Shown: positions 11,477-22,368, numbered from the stretch's first letter. The stretch: 64,000 nt of DNA from Vavraia culicis subsp. floridensis (GCF_000192795.1 NW_007360632.1:4029-68028), one strand, 5' to 3'. Numbers and translations are program-made. The notes: generated from the sequence alone by a model not told the origin.

Positions 11477-12222
11477 GCAACACCTGATATCAATAAACAT
11501 TTTATACACGTGAGTTAAACACAAGATCTGACAGATCTACGAATTGTTCCGCTTCGTATTCATCAAGAATTCGTTATTTGATGTTAACTGGTGTAATAGC
11601 AATTTTAATCATCTCAATTTGTTACAAATGCTGTACCCTTTCTCACCACCGCAGTAAAACTTGCCTGAAACTAAAGATTATCTTACCTTGCTTGACCGGT
11701 ACACATGTTCGGTATATTTACTGCACTTTTATAGCGGTACAATATCGTTAACGTTAAGAATACGTGTTACGTAGAAAGATGACCTCATTCAGTGTTGAAA
11801 TGGAAGGATAATGATTTGAAGTGCTGGACCATGTTCATAGCATTACCATCGTGGAAAAGAGCACGCGTTAGTCCAAGCATTCAGATATTAAAATGGTAAT
11901 TTGCAGGTTACGTGTTGAGAAGGGTTTTAATGCGTGCTACTGACCTGAAAGATGCGATATGTTTAAATACAGGGTATTGATCGTTTACCCTGCGCGATAT
12001 ATTGTAACATAACCTCTGCTCTTCTTTTATACCTACATCTGCTCCTCTTTTATCCTTACCTATACCTCTGCTCTTCTTTTATCCTTACCTATACCTCTGC
12101 TCCTCTTTTATCCTTACCTATACCTCTGCTCTACTTTTATACCTACATCTGCTCATACCCACCATCTGCTCATACCCACATCTACCCTAGCTCATGCACC
12201 TATACAATTTACGTAACACCAC
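11477..12222. other. Intergenic region with a pyrimidine-rich minisatellite
   Basis: No gene. The right half is a CT-rich tandem array just past the 3' end of the Ask1-like gene. Confidence 0.5.
12010..12180 (+). repeat. 29-bp CT-rich tandem repeat
   Basis: About four to five copies of a 29-base unit containing tatacctctgctcttctttt; unit starts at 12061, 12090 and 12119 show the period. The outer copies are degenerate (acctacatctgctc...). Confidence 0.85.
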
Positions 12223-12747
12223 TTAATGCCCATCACTCCTCCTCTTAGTGTACAACACCCCATCCCTACATCCCAAGAACCTTTTACGTATCATCATCTC
12301 AATGAAAATATCCATCCTCTCCATCTCCACATCCTTAAAAGCCTCATAGACATCATTCAATCCGACCTGCCCCCTATGCTCCACATACCCATAAATCATT
12401 TGCACGTGCTCGCTTGAAAACGCCTCCGGCAATTGCTCCATATTGAGAGAATGCAGCGCATCATCAACGGACACGTCGTATTTGTGTGCTGGTAGCTCGT
12501 AGGTACCGCTGCTTGTAAGCTCATTGGTGTGCTCCACGCTGTCCGTGACCGGCTGCTCACCAGTAATGTTGAAGAAGTTCAACCATGGCTGAGAATGCTC
12601 CAAAATCTTGGTATTGGTGTGCGAGAGCTGTTCTATCTTGTGGTTGATTTCTTTTAGGACCTTGTTTATCGATGAGAATGTTTGGTCGATCTCCTCGAGC
12701 TTGTCGATGATCTGTTCCTCTACTTCTATTTTATGCATGGGGTGCAT
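12223..12747 (-). CDS. ASK1: Ask1-like DASH/DAM1 complex subunit
   Basis: Possible kinetochore protein. Residues about 7-60 form an amphipathic coiled coil, EQIIDKLEEIDQTFSSINK, followed by ILEHSQPWLNFF. This resembles the Ask1 N-terminal motif (I..nLq.ID.N.s ... v.E.s..W..fF). Ask1 is part of the fungal ring that couples kinetochores to microtubules. I start at 12747 (MHPMHKIEVEEQ, 174 residues) because CCC lies six bases upstream; an open frame with further Met codons runs to 12807. The C-terminal 60 residues (MIYGYVEHRGQVGLNDVYEA onward) look like a small winged-helix-like fold, which I do not know from Ask1. Another coiled-coil protein is possible. Confidence 0.5.
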   Translation of the reverse strand: MHPMHKIEVEEQIIDKLEEIDQTFSSINKVLKEINHKIEQLSHTNTKILEHSQPWLNFFNITGEQPVTDSVEHTNELTSSGTYELPAHKYDVSVDDALHSLNMEQLPEAFSSEHVQMIYGYVEHRGQVGLNDVYEAFKDVEMERMDIFIEMMIRKRFLGCRDGVLYTKRRSDGH

Positions 12748-12753
12748 TTTGCT

Positions 12754-12756
12754 GGG
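12754..12756 (-). promoter_or_regulatory. CCC start signal of the Ask1-like gene
   Basis: The coding strand reads ATACCCAGCAAAATG. CCC sits six bases before the ATG at 12747, after an AT-rich stretch, and selects this start among five in-frame Met codons. Confidence 0.55.
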
Positions 12757-13114
12757 TATAAAATAAATATTTGGCATAGGCAGGCTGACACGCATTCTGG
12801 TGTTCAAGGTTTAAGCACCCCTGCGTAACAGAAAAATTGATTGATACATGGCGGGCACAGGGTGAACCAAAACGAGCGGACAGGCATGTTCTACCGTTAA
12901 CGCATGTAAATGTGGTGTATTGCAATGAATGGTAAAACATGGCATAATAACGCAGGTGAAAAACGTTCATAGGTAGAGCAACGTGCAAATGCGGCATATT
13001 TACAGGCGTATTACGGTGTATAAGCAAGTTATGCACTGTCAAGCATTTTACACGTGGTGAAAAGTACTGAGAATAAGAATAGGTGAGATAAAATTGTAGA
13101 ACGGAAAAGGAATA

Positions 13115-13199
13115 GTGACAGTAAAACGTGGGAAGGTAGAAGAACGGTGACGAGAAAGGAACGGTGACAGTAAAACGTGGGAAGGTAGAAGAACGGTGA
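13115..13199 (+). repeat. Exact 36-bp direct repeat pair
   Basis: Positions 13115-13150 and 13164-13199 are identical (starting gtgacagtaaaacgtgggaa), separated by 13 bases. Confidence 0.9.
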
Positions 13200-13870
13200 T
13201 AACAAAATATTACACAACAACACACAAAAGCACCATTCCATAGAAACGTGCTCGTGCACCCTAAAGTACACCATCACTACGCGTACAGTTCAACAGCACG
13301 GTTAACAGCAAAACGATGATGAAGTGATCACGGTATCACAATTTGATTCGTACATCTGCTGCGCATTCCGCAACACACCTCAATTCTTCGTTCTGTTCAT
13401 CTGAAACGGTTAATAACCGTTTGGTAACCGTGTACGTAACAAAGGCCGTGTTTGAAAGGACAGGCAATCAAAAACAGTACTTGTGCCCCTCACAGAGCTA
13501 TGCCTCTTTTTATGGCACGTTTGTGAACAATGCTCATGCGCATTAAAATGCGAGTTGCTCATGATCAGATCAATGCGTGACATAAACAGAAATAACACGT
13601 AATGATAAGTTTTATCGCATGAATGAAAACAACCGGTAAAGGAACGCAGAATACGAAGCATCTCCTCATCGATCCGTAACATGGCATCAACAAAGTAGGA
13701 TCCTATGGGTGCACGGGTCCCTTGACAGAACAATGAACAGCAGGAACGTAATATCAGACCAAACGCATTCATGTAACGGTTCGTGTATGCACATAACAAG
13801 AAGATAGAACATGGAACAGACCGTACCGTTTGGTTGAAAATTGGCAGCACGGCTCTATTATCACGTTTAA

Positions 13871-13966
13871 TTATGGTTTATGCATAGCTCGCTATTTATT
13901 TATGCATAGTTTATTATTTATGGTTTATGCATAGCTCGCTACTTATTTATGCATAGTTTATTATTT
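13871..13966 (+). repeat. 47-bp direct tandem pair
   Basis: Two nearly identical copies of a 47-base unit beginning tggtttatgcatagctcgct, one substitution apart in the central part. Each contains two tttatgcata words. Confidence 0.85.
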
Positions 13967-14899
13967 GTTGCCTATCTACCTCATGCTCCATTCTCATGCT
14001 GTATATAACACAGCACAACCTATGAATTGTTAACTTATGCTACTCTGCATAGCACTGCACATTAATACACAAAAATACCGCATATTGATGTGTTATCACT
14101 GATGGTATGATCAGCAATCACAGCGATGTACCAATCCGGATGAGTGCACGCTTTTCTTTTCATTGATTGAACGTGCGCTAATCAAACGATGTAATCGTAA
14201 TATTTGCATTTTTTATGCATTGTTGCCAATGATAAGCATTTTACGTGCAGAAGTGTTTGACACCGGTTAAATAATAAGATGGGAAGCGTAAAAAATGCAG
14301 GATTGGTAACCGTTCTTTGGTACTGTCATGTTTATGCTGTTGTTACGTAAAACATGGCTTAAAGGGACATGATAGCAAATTTTGATATTAACATGTTTTA
14401 AGGGGTTTAAAACATTCTGCACCAGAGCTCCCTTTAAGCATTTCTTAATCAGTAAAACAGCTGCGGAAAGAAGGAACAGTACTACCATAGAAAATTAGGA
14501 TCGGTAACACAGCTAAATAAGAATTAAACTATTTATGCATCACACTTTCTTATCCGTTTATGCGTTATTTTATTTAAGTATAAATAGAGAGGCGGTTACA
14601 AACAATGCATAACCAGCAAGATCATCCCACCATACCAACCAATACGTCGCACGAAAAGGTCATCATGCACCAGCCAATGAGTGCATTGCGCTTGCCCTCC
14701 AACCAGTTTCATTTCTCATCACCAAATAAAACAATATCTCCTTTTGAGTAACATGTCAGCATGCTCAGTGATATGTGCCCACCACACAGCATAGCGAGTG
14801 ATCTGCCGCAATTGGCACGATAAGCCGTAAAATGCGTTTTATCTGATTTTGGCATTAAAATAAAAAAGAAGAAATGCATACGAACCACTGATCGGCTTT

Positions 14900-16657
14900 A
14901 TGTTCAGTTTAATATCGCGCAACAAGTTCAGCGAGTTTGAACGGCTTTTCTTCGGCATAGATAGAGAGATGGATGAGAGTGCAGCCGTGAGTATATTGGA
15001 GAAAGAGGCCAAAGAGAACTATGAATCTTTGGCCATTCTTTCGTTTTGCTACGAATTTGGGATTGGTGTGCATAGAAACATAAAGAAGGCCGAATACGGG
15101 TACATGATAAGCTCATCGAAGAATTCAGGACTTGCACTTGTTAGGCTCACGTTCTTGCGCAAGTTTGGACGGCCTAGCGTGCGTATTGACAGGCTGGAGG
15201 CGCAGATACTGCAGAATAAGCTGCGTACCATCGGATCGGCAAGCGTGGCCTGGCTCGAGAAGGCGGCCAAGCTTGGTAACTCCTACGCGCAGTACTGTCT
15301 GGGTACGTGCTACCACGATGCACTGGGTGTGCGGCGGTGCACGAAGCGCAGCATTGAGTGGTATACGCGCAGCGCTGCACAGCGCAATCCGTGTGCCATC
15401 GGTGTGCTTGGCTTCTGCTATCTCGAAGGCTTCGGTGTTGAGAAAAACGAACACAGGGCATTTGCACTTTATCTGCAGGCTGCACGCATGAACGATCCTG
15501 TGGCGACATACAACATGGGCTTTTGCTACGAAGAGGGCAAGGGCACTGTCAAGAACATGAAATACGCATTCTTGTGGTACAAGCGGGCAGCCGAGATGGG
15601 CAACCCATTCGCACAGAACTCGCTTGGCTACTGCTACGAGGAGGGCCTTGGTGCGTACAAGGACGAGAACAAGGCGTTTACACTTTATAGAGAGAGTGCA
15701 CTGCAGGGATATCCGTGGGCACAGTCCAATCTTGCGTACTGCTTCCAGCAGGGAATAGGCGTGGATAAGGACTTGAAAAAAAGTTTTGAGTGGTACGAAC
15801 GTGCAGCCATACAAGGCCTGTCACGCGCTCAGCACAATCTTGGACACTGCTACCATCAGGGCATGGGCACAGACAAGAACGTAACGGAGGCTGTAATGTG
15901 GTACAGAAGGGCGGCCAAGCAAAAGAATCTTTATGCGTTTCATAGCCTGGGCAACTGCTACCAGAATGGAGAGGGTGTTCCTAAAGATGAGCGGGAAGCA
16001 GTGCGCTACTACAAGCTTGCTGCACTCAAGAATTTTGTACCATCGCTGATTTCCCTAAGCTTTTGCTACCGGCTCGGTCTGGGCGTAGATACCAACGCGT
16101 TGTCATCATTCCACTATATGAAAAAGGCCGCAGAGCTACACAACGCGTACGCGCAGAACTGCCTTGCATTTTTTTACGAGGAGGGATATGGCACGAAACG
16201 AAACATAGAGTTTGCCATCATGTGGTACACCAAATCAGCAAATGCAAACAATCCTTGGGCACAAACCAACCTAGGCACGATATACTTTGAAGGCATACAC
16301 GTGCCAATGGACCGTGAGAAATCGGTGTACTATTTTAAGCTGGCTGCTAACCAAGGACACTCAAGAGCATATTCCAAGTTGGGATACTGCTATGAGGAGG
16401 GTATAGTGGTGCATAAAAACCCTTCTATAGCGTTCAGCTATTACAACAAGGCTACTGAGCAGGGGTATAACAGAGCATACTATGCGCTTGGAAGGTGTTA
16501 TGAACGAGGATTTGGTATCGATTTTAATATGAATCAAGCGCTTTCTTATTTCTACAAGGGCAGTTTTTATGGCGATTTGAGGGCCCGTGAGAAGATGAAG
16601 AAGATTTTGGGGAGATGTTTGATCAATGAATGCAAGATGTTTGCGAAATGTGCGTGA
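14900..16657 (+). CDS. Sel1-repeat protein (13 repeats), possible chitin synthase regulator
   Basis: A 585-residue solenoid built of about 13 Sel1-like repeats of some 36 residues, each of the form A...LG.CY..G.GV.kd...A..WY..AA. Examples are NPFAQNSLGYCYEEGLGAYK and SRAQHNLGHCYHQGMGTDKN. There is no signal peptide or membrane helix, so it is probably cytosolic. Sel1 proteins act as adaptors. In fungi the Skt5/Chs4 class activates chitin synthase, an attractive role for a chitin-walled spore, but nothing in the sequence proves it; Hrd3/Sel1 is less likely without a lumenal signal. The first 35 residues and a helix at about residues 75-120 lie outside the repeats. No CCC signal is seen near the ATG. 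Confidence 0.85.
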   Translation: MFSLISRNKFSEFERLFFGIDREMDESAAVSILEKEAKENYESLAILSFCYEFGIGVHRNIKKAEYGYMISSSKNSGLALVRLTFLRKFGRPSVRIDRLEAQILQNKLRTIGSASVAWLEKAAKLGNSYAQYCLGTCYHDALGVRRCTKRSIEWYTRSAAQRNPCAIGVLGFCYLEGFGVEKNEHRAFALYLQAARMNDPVATYNMGFCYEEGKGTVKNMKYAFLWYKRAAEMGNPFAQNSLGYCYEEGLGAYKDENKAFTLYRESALQGYPWAQSNLAYCFQQGIGVDKDLKKSFEWYERAAIQGLSRAQHNLGHCYHQGMGTDKNVTEAVMWYRRAAKQKNLYAFHSLGNCYQNGEGVPKDEREAVRYYKLAALKNFVPSLISLSFCYRLGLGVDTNALSSFHYMKKAAELHNAYAQNCLAFFYEEGYGTKRNIEFAIMWYTKSANANNPWAQTNLGTIYFEGIHVPMDREKSVYYFKLAANQGHSRAYSKLGYCYEEGIVVHKNPSIAFSYYNKATEQGYNRAYYALGRCYERGFGIDFNMNQALSYFYKGSFYGDLRAREKMKKILGRCLINECKMFAKCA

Positions 16658-17362
16658 TACGTGTATTTGATTGGTGTAGAATGGGCATTGGTATGAGATG
16701 GGGTATTGGATGGTGTGCGAAGTAGAGTGCGAGATAAAGTGCAAAACAGAGTAGTGCTATGACATAATAGGCTATACAAGGTAGATTAATGGTAGATATG
16801 ATTCGTATGAATACAAAGGATAGTAGCACCGTATTACGTACGGGACATGAATGGTAGGTGTTACACGGTAATTACATTGTAGGTATGTAATTACATCGTA
16901 GGTATGTTGTGATGGTGTACAGCACGTATAACACACTCCTTACACCGTAGGTATGTTGTGATGGGTACAGCACGTATAACACACTCCTTACAACGTACCC
17001 ATTACTACACCATCTCCACTAATTATCATACATCTTATCACATTGCGCCACAGTTCCAGCACAGCATATATCGTAAGAACACTTCCTGTTTGATACGCAG
17101 TGTTCCTCCTCAACAACTAAATAAAACTTATAGATACAAACATATCATGGGCACGTATTGGTAATGTGTTTTACTTACATAACATAACGATATGATAATT
17201 CATAACAATAAATAATATTGCGTAAAAATATAGCAAATAGTGCTTTTGAATGCAAGCACATCCCCTCACAATACGTGAACCACACCAAATTATGCATTTA
17301 TACTTTGTTGACCTGAACGGTAAAATATGGCAGCAAAACATAATACAATGCTACACCACGCA
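16658..17362. other. Convergent intergenic region with a duplicated block
   Basis: The 3' flanks of the Sel1 gene and Hsh155. No gene. It contains the 49-base tandem pair at 16897-16993. Confidence 0.5.
16897..16993 (+). repeat. 49-bp direct tandem pair
   Basis: Two near-identical copies start at 16897 and 16946 with cgtaggtatgttgtgatgg and run through the cagcacgtataacacactcc block. They differ mainly by one small indel. Confidence 0.9.
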
Positions 17363-18878
17363 TTAAAATACACTATCAATAAATTCATCATCATCAACAC
17401 TCTCAATTAGCACACCATTGCGTTGCACCATCGCAAGCAGCTCCACGTACCTTTCCCTTACGCTATGCGAGGGGTGCTCTAACCCACTCACCAAGTACTT
17501 GAACACGTAATTACTGCTCAGCTTACGCACAAACAGAACAAAACACTCATCAAATACGTCCTTGATTTCGTCATCACACAGTAAATTAACGAATGATATG
17601 TTGAAGAGGTGTATAAGGTGCTCTGTTGTTATGTGCAGATGTAGAACGTGTTTTAGCAGTTGTAGCGCGCATTTTCTTAGTGTTTTGTCGTTTTGTGTCA
17701 GGGCGTTGTTCAAGACCGGTATTATATATTTTATCAGTTTGGAAGAGACTCTTACGTACTTTCTGTTTTTTGCTCTGCGCTTTTTATCTTCTATTGCATA
17801 CGTTTTTGCGGTTATTTCATGCGCTCGCAAATATCTTTTATATTTTTCATTCTTTATGCATTTATGCCTTGCTATATCACATATTTTGCCACTTCCACGC
17901 TGTTCACAATTGCCATATTTATGCAGTGCATAACGATAATTATCTGCATTACTACACACCATATTACAGTAATTCGTACTATAACGCCCCATATCATGAT
18001 GCGTTACGCCACAGTACCTCCCCACATAATATTTTACAATCCGTTCTAACACCCTGATAACACCAACCTTGACGTTAAACTCCCTCATTCCGTAGTCCAT
18101 CAGCAAAACGGCCACCACCTCACAAAAATACCGCACCCCCATCTTAGAAAGCACCACAACCCCCATCACTCTCTGCACCCGGTCACACACCCTCAAATTG
18201 TCCATCATCAAATTAACAACACTCCTCACATCCACCCATCTCCCCATACAGCAGTACAACGTACCAATGCGCTCTCTAAATCGCTTATTCACCGTGTTCA
18301 TTCTGTCATTCACGATGTGCATCACTCTCAGAACATCCCTTCTATCCACTCGCACACCACGCAACAACCCTATCAAAAGGTGTACACACTCGTAAAACGA
18401 TTCTTCTCTTCTCACGTTCACCAATATGCTTTTTAACACTCTGCGTGTGAACAGCTCATCGTTCGTCATCTCCTTATGCTTTCTTATCACCCTGTAGCAC
18501 AGCATCACCGTGCCCGTGTCATCATCTTCTAGTCCCTCGTGCACCACGTGGTGGTAGCTGTGAATGTCACCGGGTAGTTCTGCCAGTAATAGCAGTTTAG
18601 TACGTAGCGGTACTTCATCCACCAGTTCAAATACTTCTTTGGTGTTTACTGCCAGGGCACGTACGTGCTTTATCACGAATTTGTTACCGCTTCGTATCAG
18701 TTCTTTCATCCTGCGCATGTATTCAGCACGGTTGTTGAGCCTTACCAGCACGGTATCGCTTACGTTTTTGCTGTTGTCGTGCTTTGCCATTATTTGCACC
18801 CTGTTATCATTTATTGCACTCTTTACTTCCTTATCAGTCTCCTCCACACGTTCATTTCTCTCGTTCTTTATTTTTTTT
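17363..18878 (-). CDS. HSH155: Splicing factor Hsh155/SF3B1, C-terminal part (after frameshift)
   Basis: C-terminal HEAT-repeat half of the U2 snRNP protein that clamps the branch-point helix. Blocks match SF3B1 in order: LVRLNNRAEYMRR; DNLRVCDRVQRV then REFNVKVGVIRVLE; IIPVLNNALTQND; and YLVSGLEHPSHSVRERYVEL near the end. A basic insertion of about 75 residues (YCGVTHHDMGRY to KKRRAKNRK) splits the HEAT array. The frame opens at 18898 with no ATG before 18790, so it does not look like a gene in its own right. The upstream frame (18868-20433) carries the preceding HEAT repeats, and the frames overlap at an A8 run. Together they give about 1,020 residues, close to yeast Hsh155. Confidence 0.8.
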
Positions 18879-18879
18879 C
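18868..18879 (-). other. Frameshift site at A8 run inside Hsh155
   Basis: The coding strand reads gaa aaa aaa taa at the end of the N-terminal frame. Re-reading one base (-1) in the A8 run enters the downstream frame, which stays open for nearly 500 codons. The bases also form an A AAA AAA heptamer, a formal -1 slippery site. A one-base miscount of the homopolymer in the assembly is the simplest explanation. A true mutation or programmed slippage are the alternatives. Confidence 0.75.
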
Positions 18880-20433
18880 TATTTTTCTCCGTTTCTTCTC
18901 ATCCCCAATCTCATCACATACACAGTCCTTTATACGTTTTTTATTATTCCGTGTATCATCATGTGCCACTCTTTGCGCATTCTTTCTACTCCCTACAGTT
19001 ACACCGACCCCCTCATCGTTTTCATTTCCATCACATGTTTTTTCGCCACACCTGCAACATGCACTGACACGATATGCTCCGACTCGTCTTCTTTTGTTCC
19101 TCAGCACCACCAGCCCATACACCCGGTCCAACATCCGCTCAACCATCACATCCATACACTTCTCATTCTCCATCAATACCACAAGCAGCTCATCATACAA
19201 CCGTTTCTCTCTTTCATTAAAGTTCACGCTCAGGTCTTCCAATTCATGCATCGCATTAACAAAAAGTGCTATATCATTAGATTTACGCACATCACGAGCC
19301 ATAAACACGCACATCAACACCTTAATACTCATACCATACCGTTTCATCGTTCTATAACGCATTTTATGCATTTTGGCGTGTATCAACGCAACTACATGCT
19401 CATCATCACCCGCTATACTTATAAGCGCGTGCAACACGTTAATATTCGTGTACATATGCGCTTCATCCTTCAAATGCTGTATTATGGGTGTATAATCGAT
19501 GTTGTACCGTTTTCTATGTGTGCACACGACAAATGCACATTTCTTAGGCGCATGCCGGTCGTACCGCACAAGTTTAAAAACATTACTGAGCAAAATTGCG
19601 CTGCCCATCCGTGCCCTACAGATCATCAGATCCACAAAGAACGAATTAACCGCTTGTTTGTTGCTCTCAGCCAGTGCACACATAAACACATGCACACTCT
19701 GGTGCTGTACCACCGCCAGCACCTCCTTAACATCATCGTTACGCAGCACATGATCCCTGAGCACGTACAGGAAGTAATCGCTGTGCCGATCGTACAACGT
19801 GTTTATGAGCGTGATGATCTCCTCCCTGTGGTCAAATACGTGCAGGACGTGGTTCAGGTACAGAATAATGCTGAGCAGGTCTGGCGGTGCCTCACCGCTT
19901 TGTGCAAGCGTATTGGCGGCTTTCAAAAAGTTTAAAGAATCGAGCTCGTCAAGAACAACACATGTTAGGAATTTAAAAATGGTTGACACGTCCTTTGCAG
20001 CGCGCATTATTTGATTGAAATGCTTTCTCTGCTTGTACAGCTGTACGAAAGTAGCATTGCCTCTGATTACCTGCATGTTATGCTTGACGGGGCTAGGGCG
20101 GTACTTTTCGGGTCTGGACAGTTTGTGATACGGGGGTATACTCGCTGGTTTAGGACCGGCACTGTCTTGTGGTTTGATATGTGAATGAACATTGCTTTGT
20201 GGTTTGTGATATGCATTACTTTGCGGGTTAAGATAGGTATTGCTTTGTTCATTGTCGGTCCAGTTTTTATCACCGCTTACGATGCCACCATCCGGTTCAT
20301 CAAGACTGACACGACCAAAATCGTTGTAACTGCGCTGCTCATCAGCGCGATGCTGTGAACTAAGCGGCTTACTGCGGTCCGAATCGGTACTGCCACACAT
20401 AAATTTAGAAATTCGCTTTCCGTTACTTACCAT
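18868..20433 (-). CDS. HSH155: Splicing factor Hsh155/SF3B1, N-terminal part
   Basis: A 521-codon frame starting at an ATG with CCC two bases upstream. The first ~110 residues are polar and repetitive (QSN.Y and IKPQ words), replacing the U2AF-ligand region of other SF3B1 proteins. HEAT repeats follow from about residue 130. The block YTPIIQHLKDEAHMYTNINV matches the conserved I..DLKDEAEQYRkmV helix of SF3B1, and in order it falls just before the repeats found in the downstream frame. Residues 430-521 are a charged low-complexity insertion that ends at the A8 run. The protein should act in the SF3b part of the U2 snRNP. The ATG is followed at once by GTAAGT, but removing an intron there would break the frame. 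Confidence 0.75.
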   Translation of the reverse strand: MVSNGKRISKFMCGSTDSDRSKPLSSQHRADEQRSYNDFGRVSLDEPDGGIVSGDKNWTDNEQSNTYLNPQSNAYHKPQSNVHSHIKPQDSAGPKPASIPPYHKLSRPEKYRPSPVKHNMQVIRGNATFVQLYKQRKHFNQIMRAAKDVSTIFKFLTCVVLDELDSLNFLKAANTLAQSGEAPPDLLSIILYLNHVLHVFDHREEIITLINTLYDRHSDYFLYVLRDHVLRNDDVKEVLAVVQHQSVHVFMCALAESNKQAVNSFFVDLMICRARMGSAILLSNVFKLVRYDRHAPKKCAFVVCTHRKRYNIDYTPIIQHLKDEAHMYTNINVLHALISIAGDDEHVVALIHAKMHKMRYRTMKRYGMSIKVLMCVFMARDVRKSNDIALFVNAMHELEDLSVNFNEREKRLYDELLVVLMENEKCMDVMVERMLDRVYGLVVLRNKRRRVGAYRVSACCRCGEKTCDGNENDEGVGVTVGSRKNAQRVAHDDTRNNKKRIKDCVCDEIGDEKKRRKIEKK

Positions 20434-20435
20434 GA

Positions 20436-20438
20436 GGG
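20436..20438 (-). promoter_or_regulatory. CCC start signal of HSH155
   Basis: The coding strand reads TAGACCCTCATGG, with CCC two bases before the ATG at 20433. Confidence 0.55.
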
Positions 20439-21372
20439 TCTATGGATTGAATTTTTGCAATTTTAATTACGTTTAAAAGATTAGTGTGAGGAAATAAACA
20501 AGCGTACTTTTAGCCCAAACATGACATTTAAAAATGATAGGTGATGAAATCGCTGCTCCCTCACCAACATAGACAAAACGTGCTCACCAACATTTTAATT
20601 AAATAATGCAATGCATAAATACTTAGTGCTATATTGAGTGATATAACACATTTAAACTATTATATAACGTGATGTGCACACTTACATTCAAATATCATGC
20701 ACATGGTAATTAAACTCGTTAGACCTACAACACACTTTAAACCGATGCAGCAATTGCTTTACTTGCCGTACGATCACAGCCATGTTATATATCGTGAGCA
20801 TCAACCGATATGGTAGGTAAATTTATTTGCCATGGTCACGCCGTAAACGCACCACGCTCATAACAAAGTGCAAGCGCTAAAAGCGGTCACTTCATGCCAA
20901 TACCAGGCAAAATATCGTTCTACTGCAAAAAACTCTGTTTTTAATTCGTAAAACATAAAATACGTTTTAAAGTATTATTTTTGCCATAGGTGCCATACTA
21001 CAAAGGAAAGTGTGCCGTAATAGGACATAAAGATTTATCACTCGATGTATGTGTATTTAATGAATGGAGTGCTACTCATCGCACATTCACTACGTTTCTT
21101 TTACGTATGTGAACATAAAACCGCTCTCAATAAAACACTCCTGGTCAAAGAATGGGTGTAAAACTCTTTTAGTTAAATTTGATATCCTTCACAATCTGCG
21201 CAGCAGTTCAATCCTTGAACAATGCTCTCTTCACAACCAATTTCTGTTCAATGATTGCAATCTCTTAGGATCTTCTTTTTCATCATTTACCGTAAAGCAG
21301 TGCCACACCTAAATTTGAATGATAATAATCAACAGCGATAATACGTAAATTTATTTACATCATCGTTTTATT

Positions 21373-21517
21373 CATTCTCTTCAACAATCCTTCTTCCCTT
21401 CATTACCACTCATTCATTCTCTTCAACAATCCTTCTTCCCTTCATTACCACTCATTCATTCTTTTCAACAATCCTTCTTCCCTTCATTACCACTCATTCA
21501 TTCCCTTCATTACCACA
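21373..21517 (+). repeat. 42-bp tandem repeat, 3.4 copies
   Basis: Unit starts at 21373, 21415 and 21457 with cattctcttcaacaatcctt, plus a partial fourth copy. The sequence is CT-rich and nearly identical between copies. Confidence 0.92.
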
Positions 21518-22205
21518 GCCCGAATGACCTTAAAAATATTTTACTGCCCCTCTATCAACGATTTTTTAACCGAGAAAATAAACGGTCATCAAAAGCTGCT
21601 CACAGGCACAAACAGGTACGTAACACGCTGTACACTACCGATAAATCGTATTATTGCGCGGTAATAGCATAAAAAAGCGTAACTGCAGTATTATGCATGA
21701 GCAGAACAGCCATAAATGGTAAATTAGTACGAAAAATGAATGAACATGAAGGTTTACAAAATACATGGCTAGTAAGGTTGTAGTGAGCGGTGTTGATTTA
21801 TTTGTACCGTTTTACGTCCTTGGGTGCTGCGCTTTTTGTGATTGAGCGGTTAATTGAAGAGGAACGCTCACCGGTAGCATACTCAACTGTTCTTTAAGGT
21901 TTGGTTATTGGTAATGAAGAGAATAACAGGCACCAGCCGTAGAACCAAAAATGAACTGCGATAGTAAACCACCTCATCCGTAATGAACCTTTAAATGGGA
22001 GTACGTCCTACACCGCTAGCTGGTGTATCAACACGTTCAAAATTAAAGTACGACAAGAAAAGTGTTTACCTGTTCGATACGGTTGGTGCTGCTGCCTTGC
22101 ATGTTCACAAGTAGAACGGTGTTGCTCTGAAATATCGTATGATTTTATTGTTGCTCAGCGTTTTTAATACTTGACAGAAAAAAAAGAGGAAAATGATTTT
22201 GAAGG

Positions 22206-22368
22206 GAGCAGTGAATGAGGTAATGAATGGAGCAGTGAATGAGGTAATGAATAGAGCAGTGAATGAGGTAATGAATAGAGCAGTGAATGAGGTAATGAAT
22301 AGAGCAGTGAATGCGGTAATGAATAGAGCAGTGAATGCGGTAATGAATAGAGCAGTGAATGAGGTAAG
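22206..22368 (+). repeat. 24-bp tandem repeat, 7 copies
   Basis: Seven units start every 24 bases from 22206 to 22350, each close to gagcagtgaatgaggtaatg plus aata. Because 24 is a multiple of 3, the minus strand is open across the array in more than one frame, giving artefactual ORFs. Confidence 0.95.

Larger units (their letters stand above)
12748..14899. other. Gene-free stretch with direct repeats
   Basis: No supported gene over 2.1 kb. A 146-codon minus frame (13410-13850) begins at a non-ATG codon and shows no motif. Two pairs of long direct repeats are listed separately. A run of tttatgcat-type words near 13870-14580 is frequent but unexplained. Confidence 0.5.

Noticed and set aside
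15125..15814. 229-codon minus-strand frame inside the Sel1 gene
   Set aside because: It is the antisense of a clear 13-repeat Sel1 protein and has no motif of its own.
18665..19935. Long plus-strand frames (230 and 383 codons) opposite HSH155
   Set aside because: The minus strand has recognisable SF3B1 blocks; the plus frames are Ser/His/Ile-rich antisense shadows without CCC signals.
20390..20433. Possible intron starting right after the HSH155 ATG (ATG-GTAAGT)
   Set aside because: The only nearby AG (after 41 bases) is not a multiple of three away and would move translation off the long open frame. The unspliced frame reads straight into the HEAT repeats.
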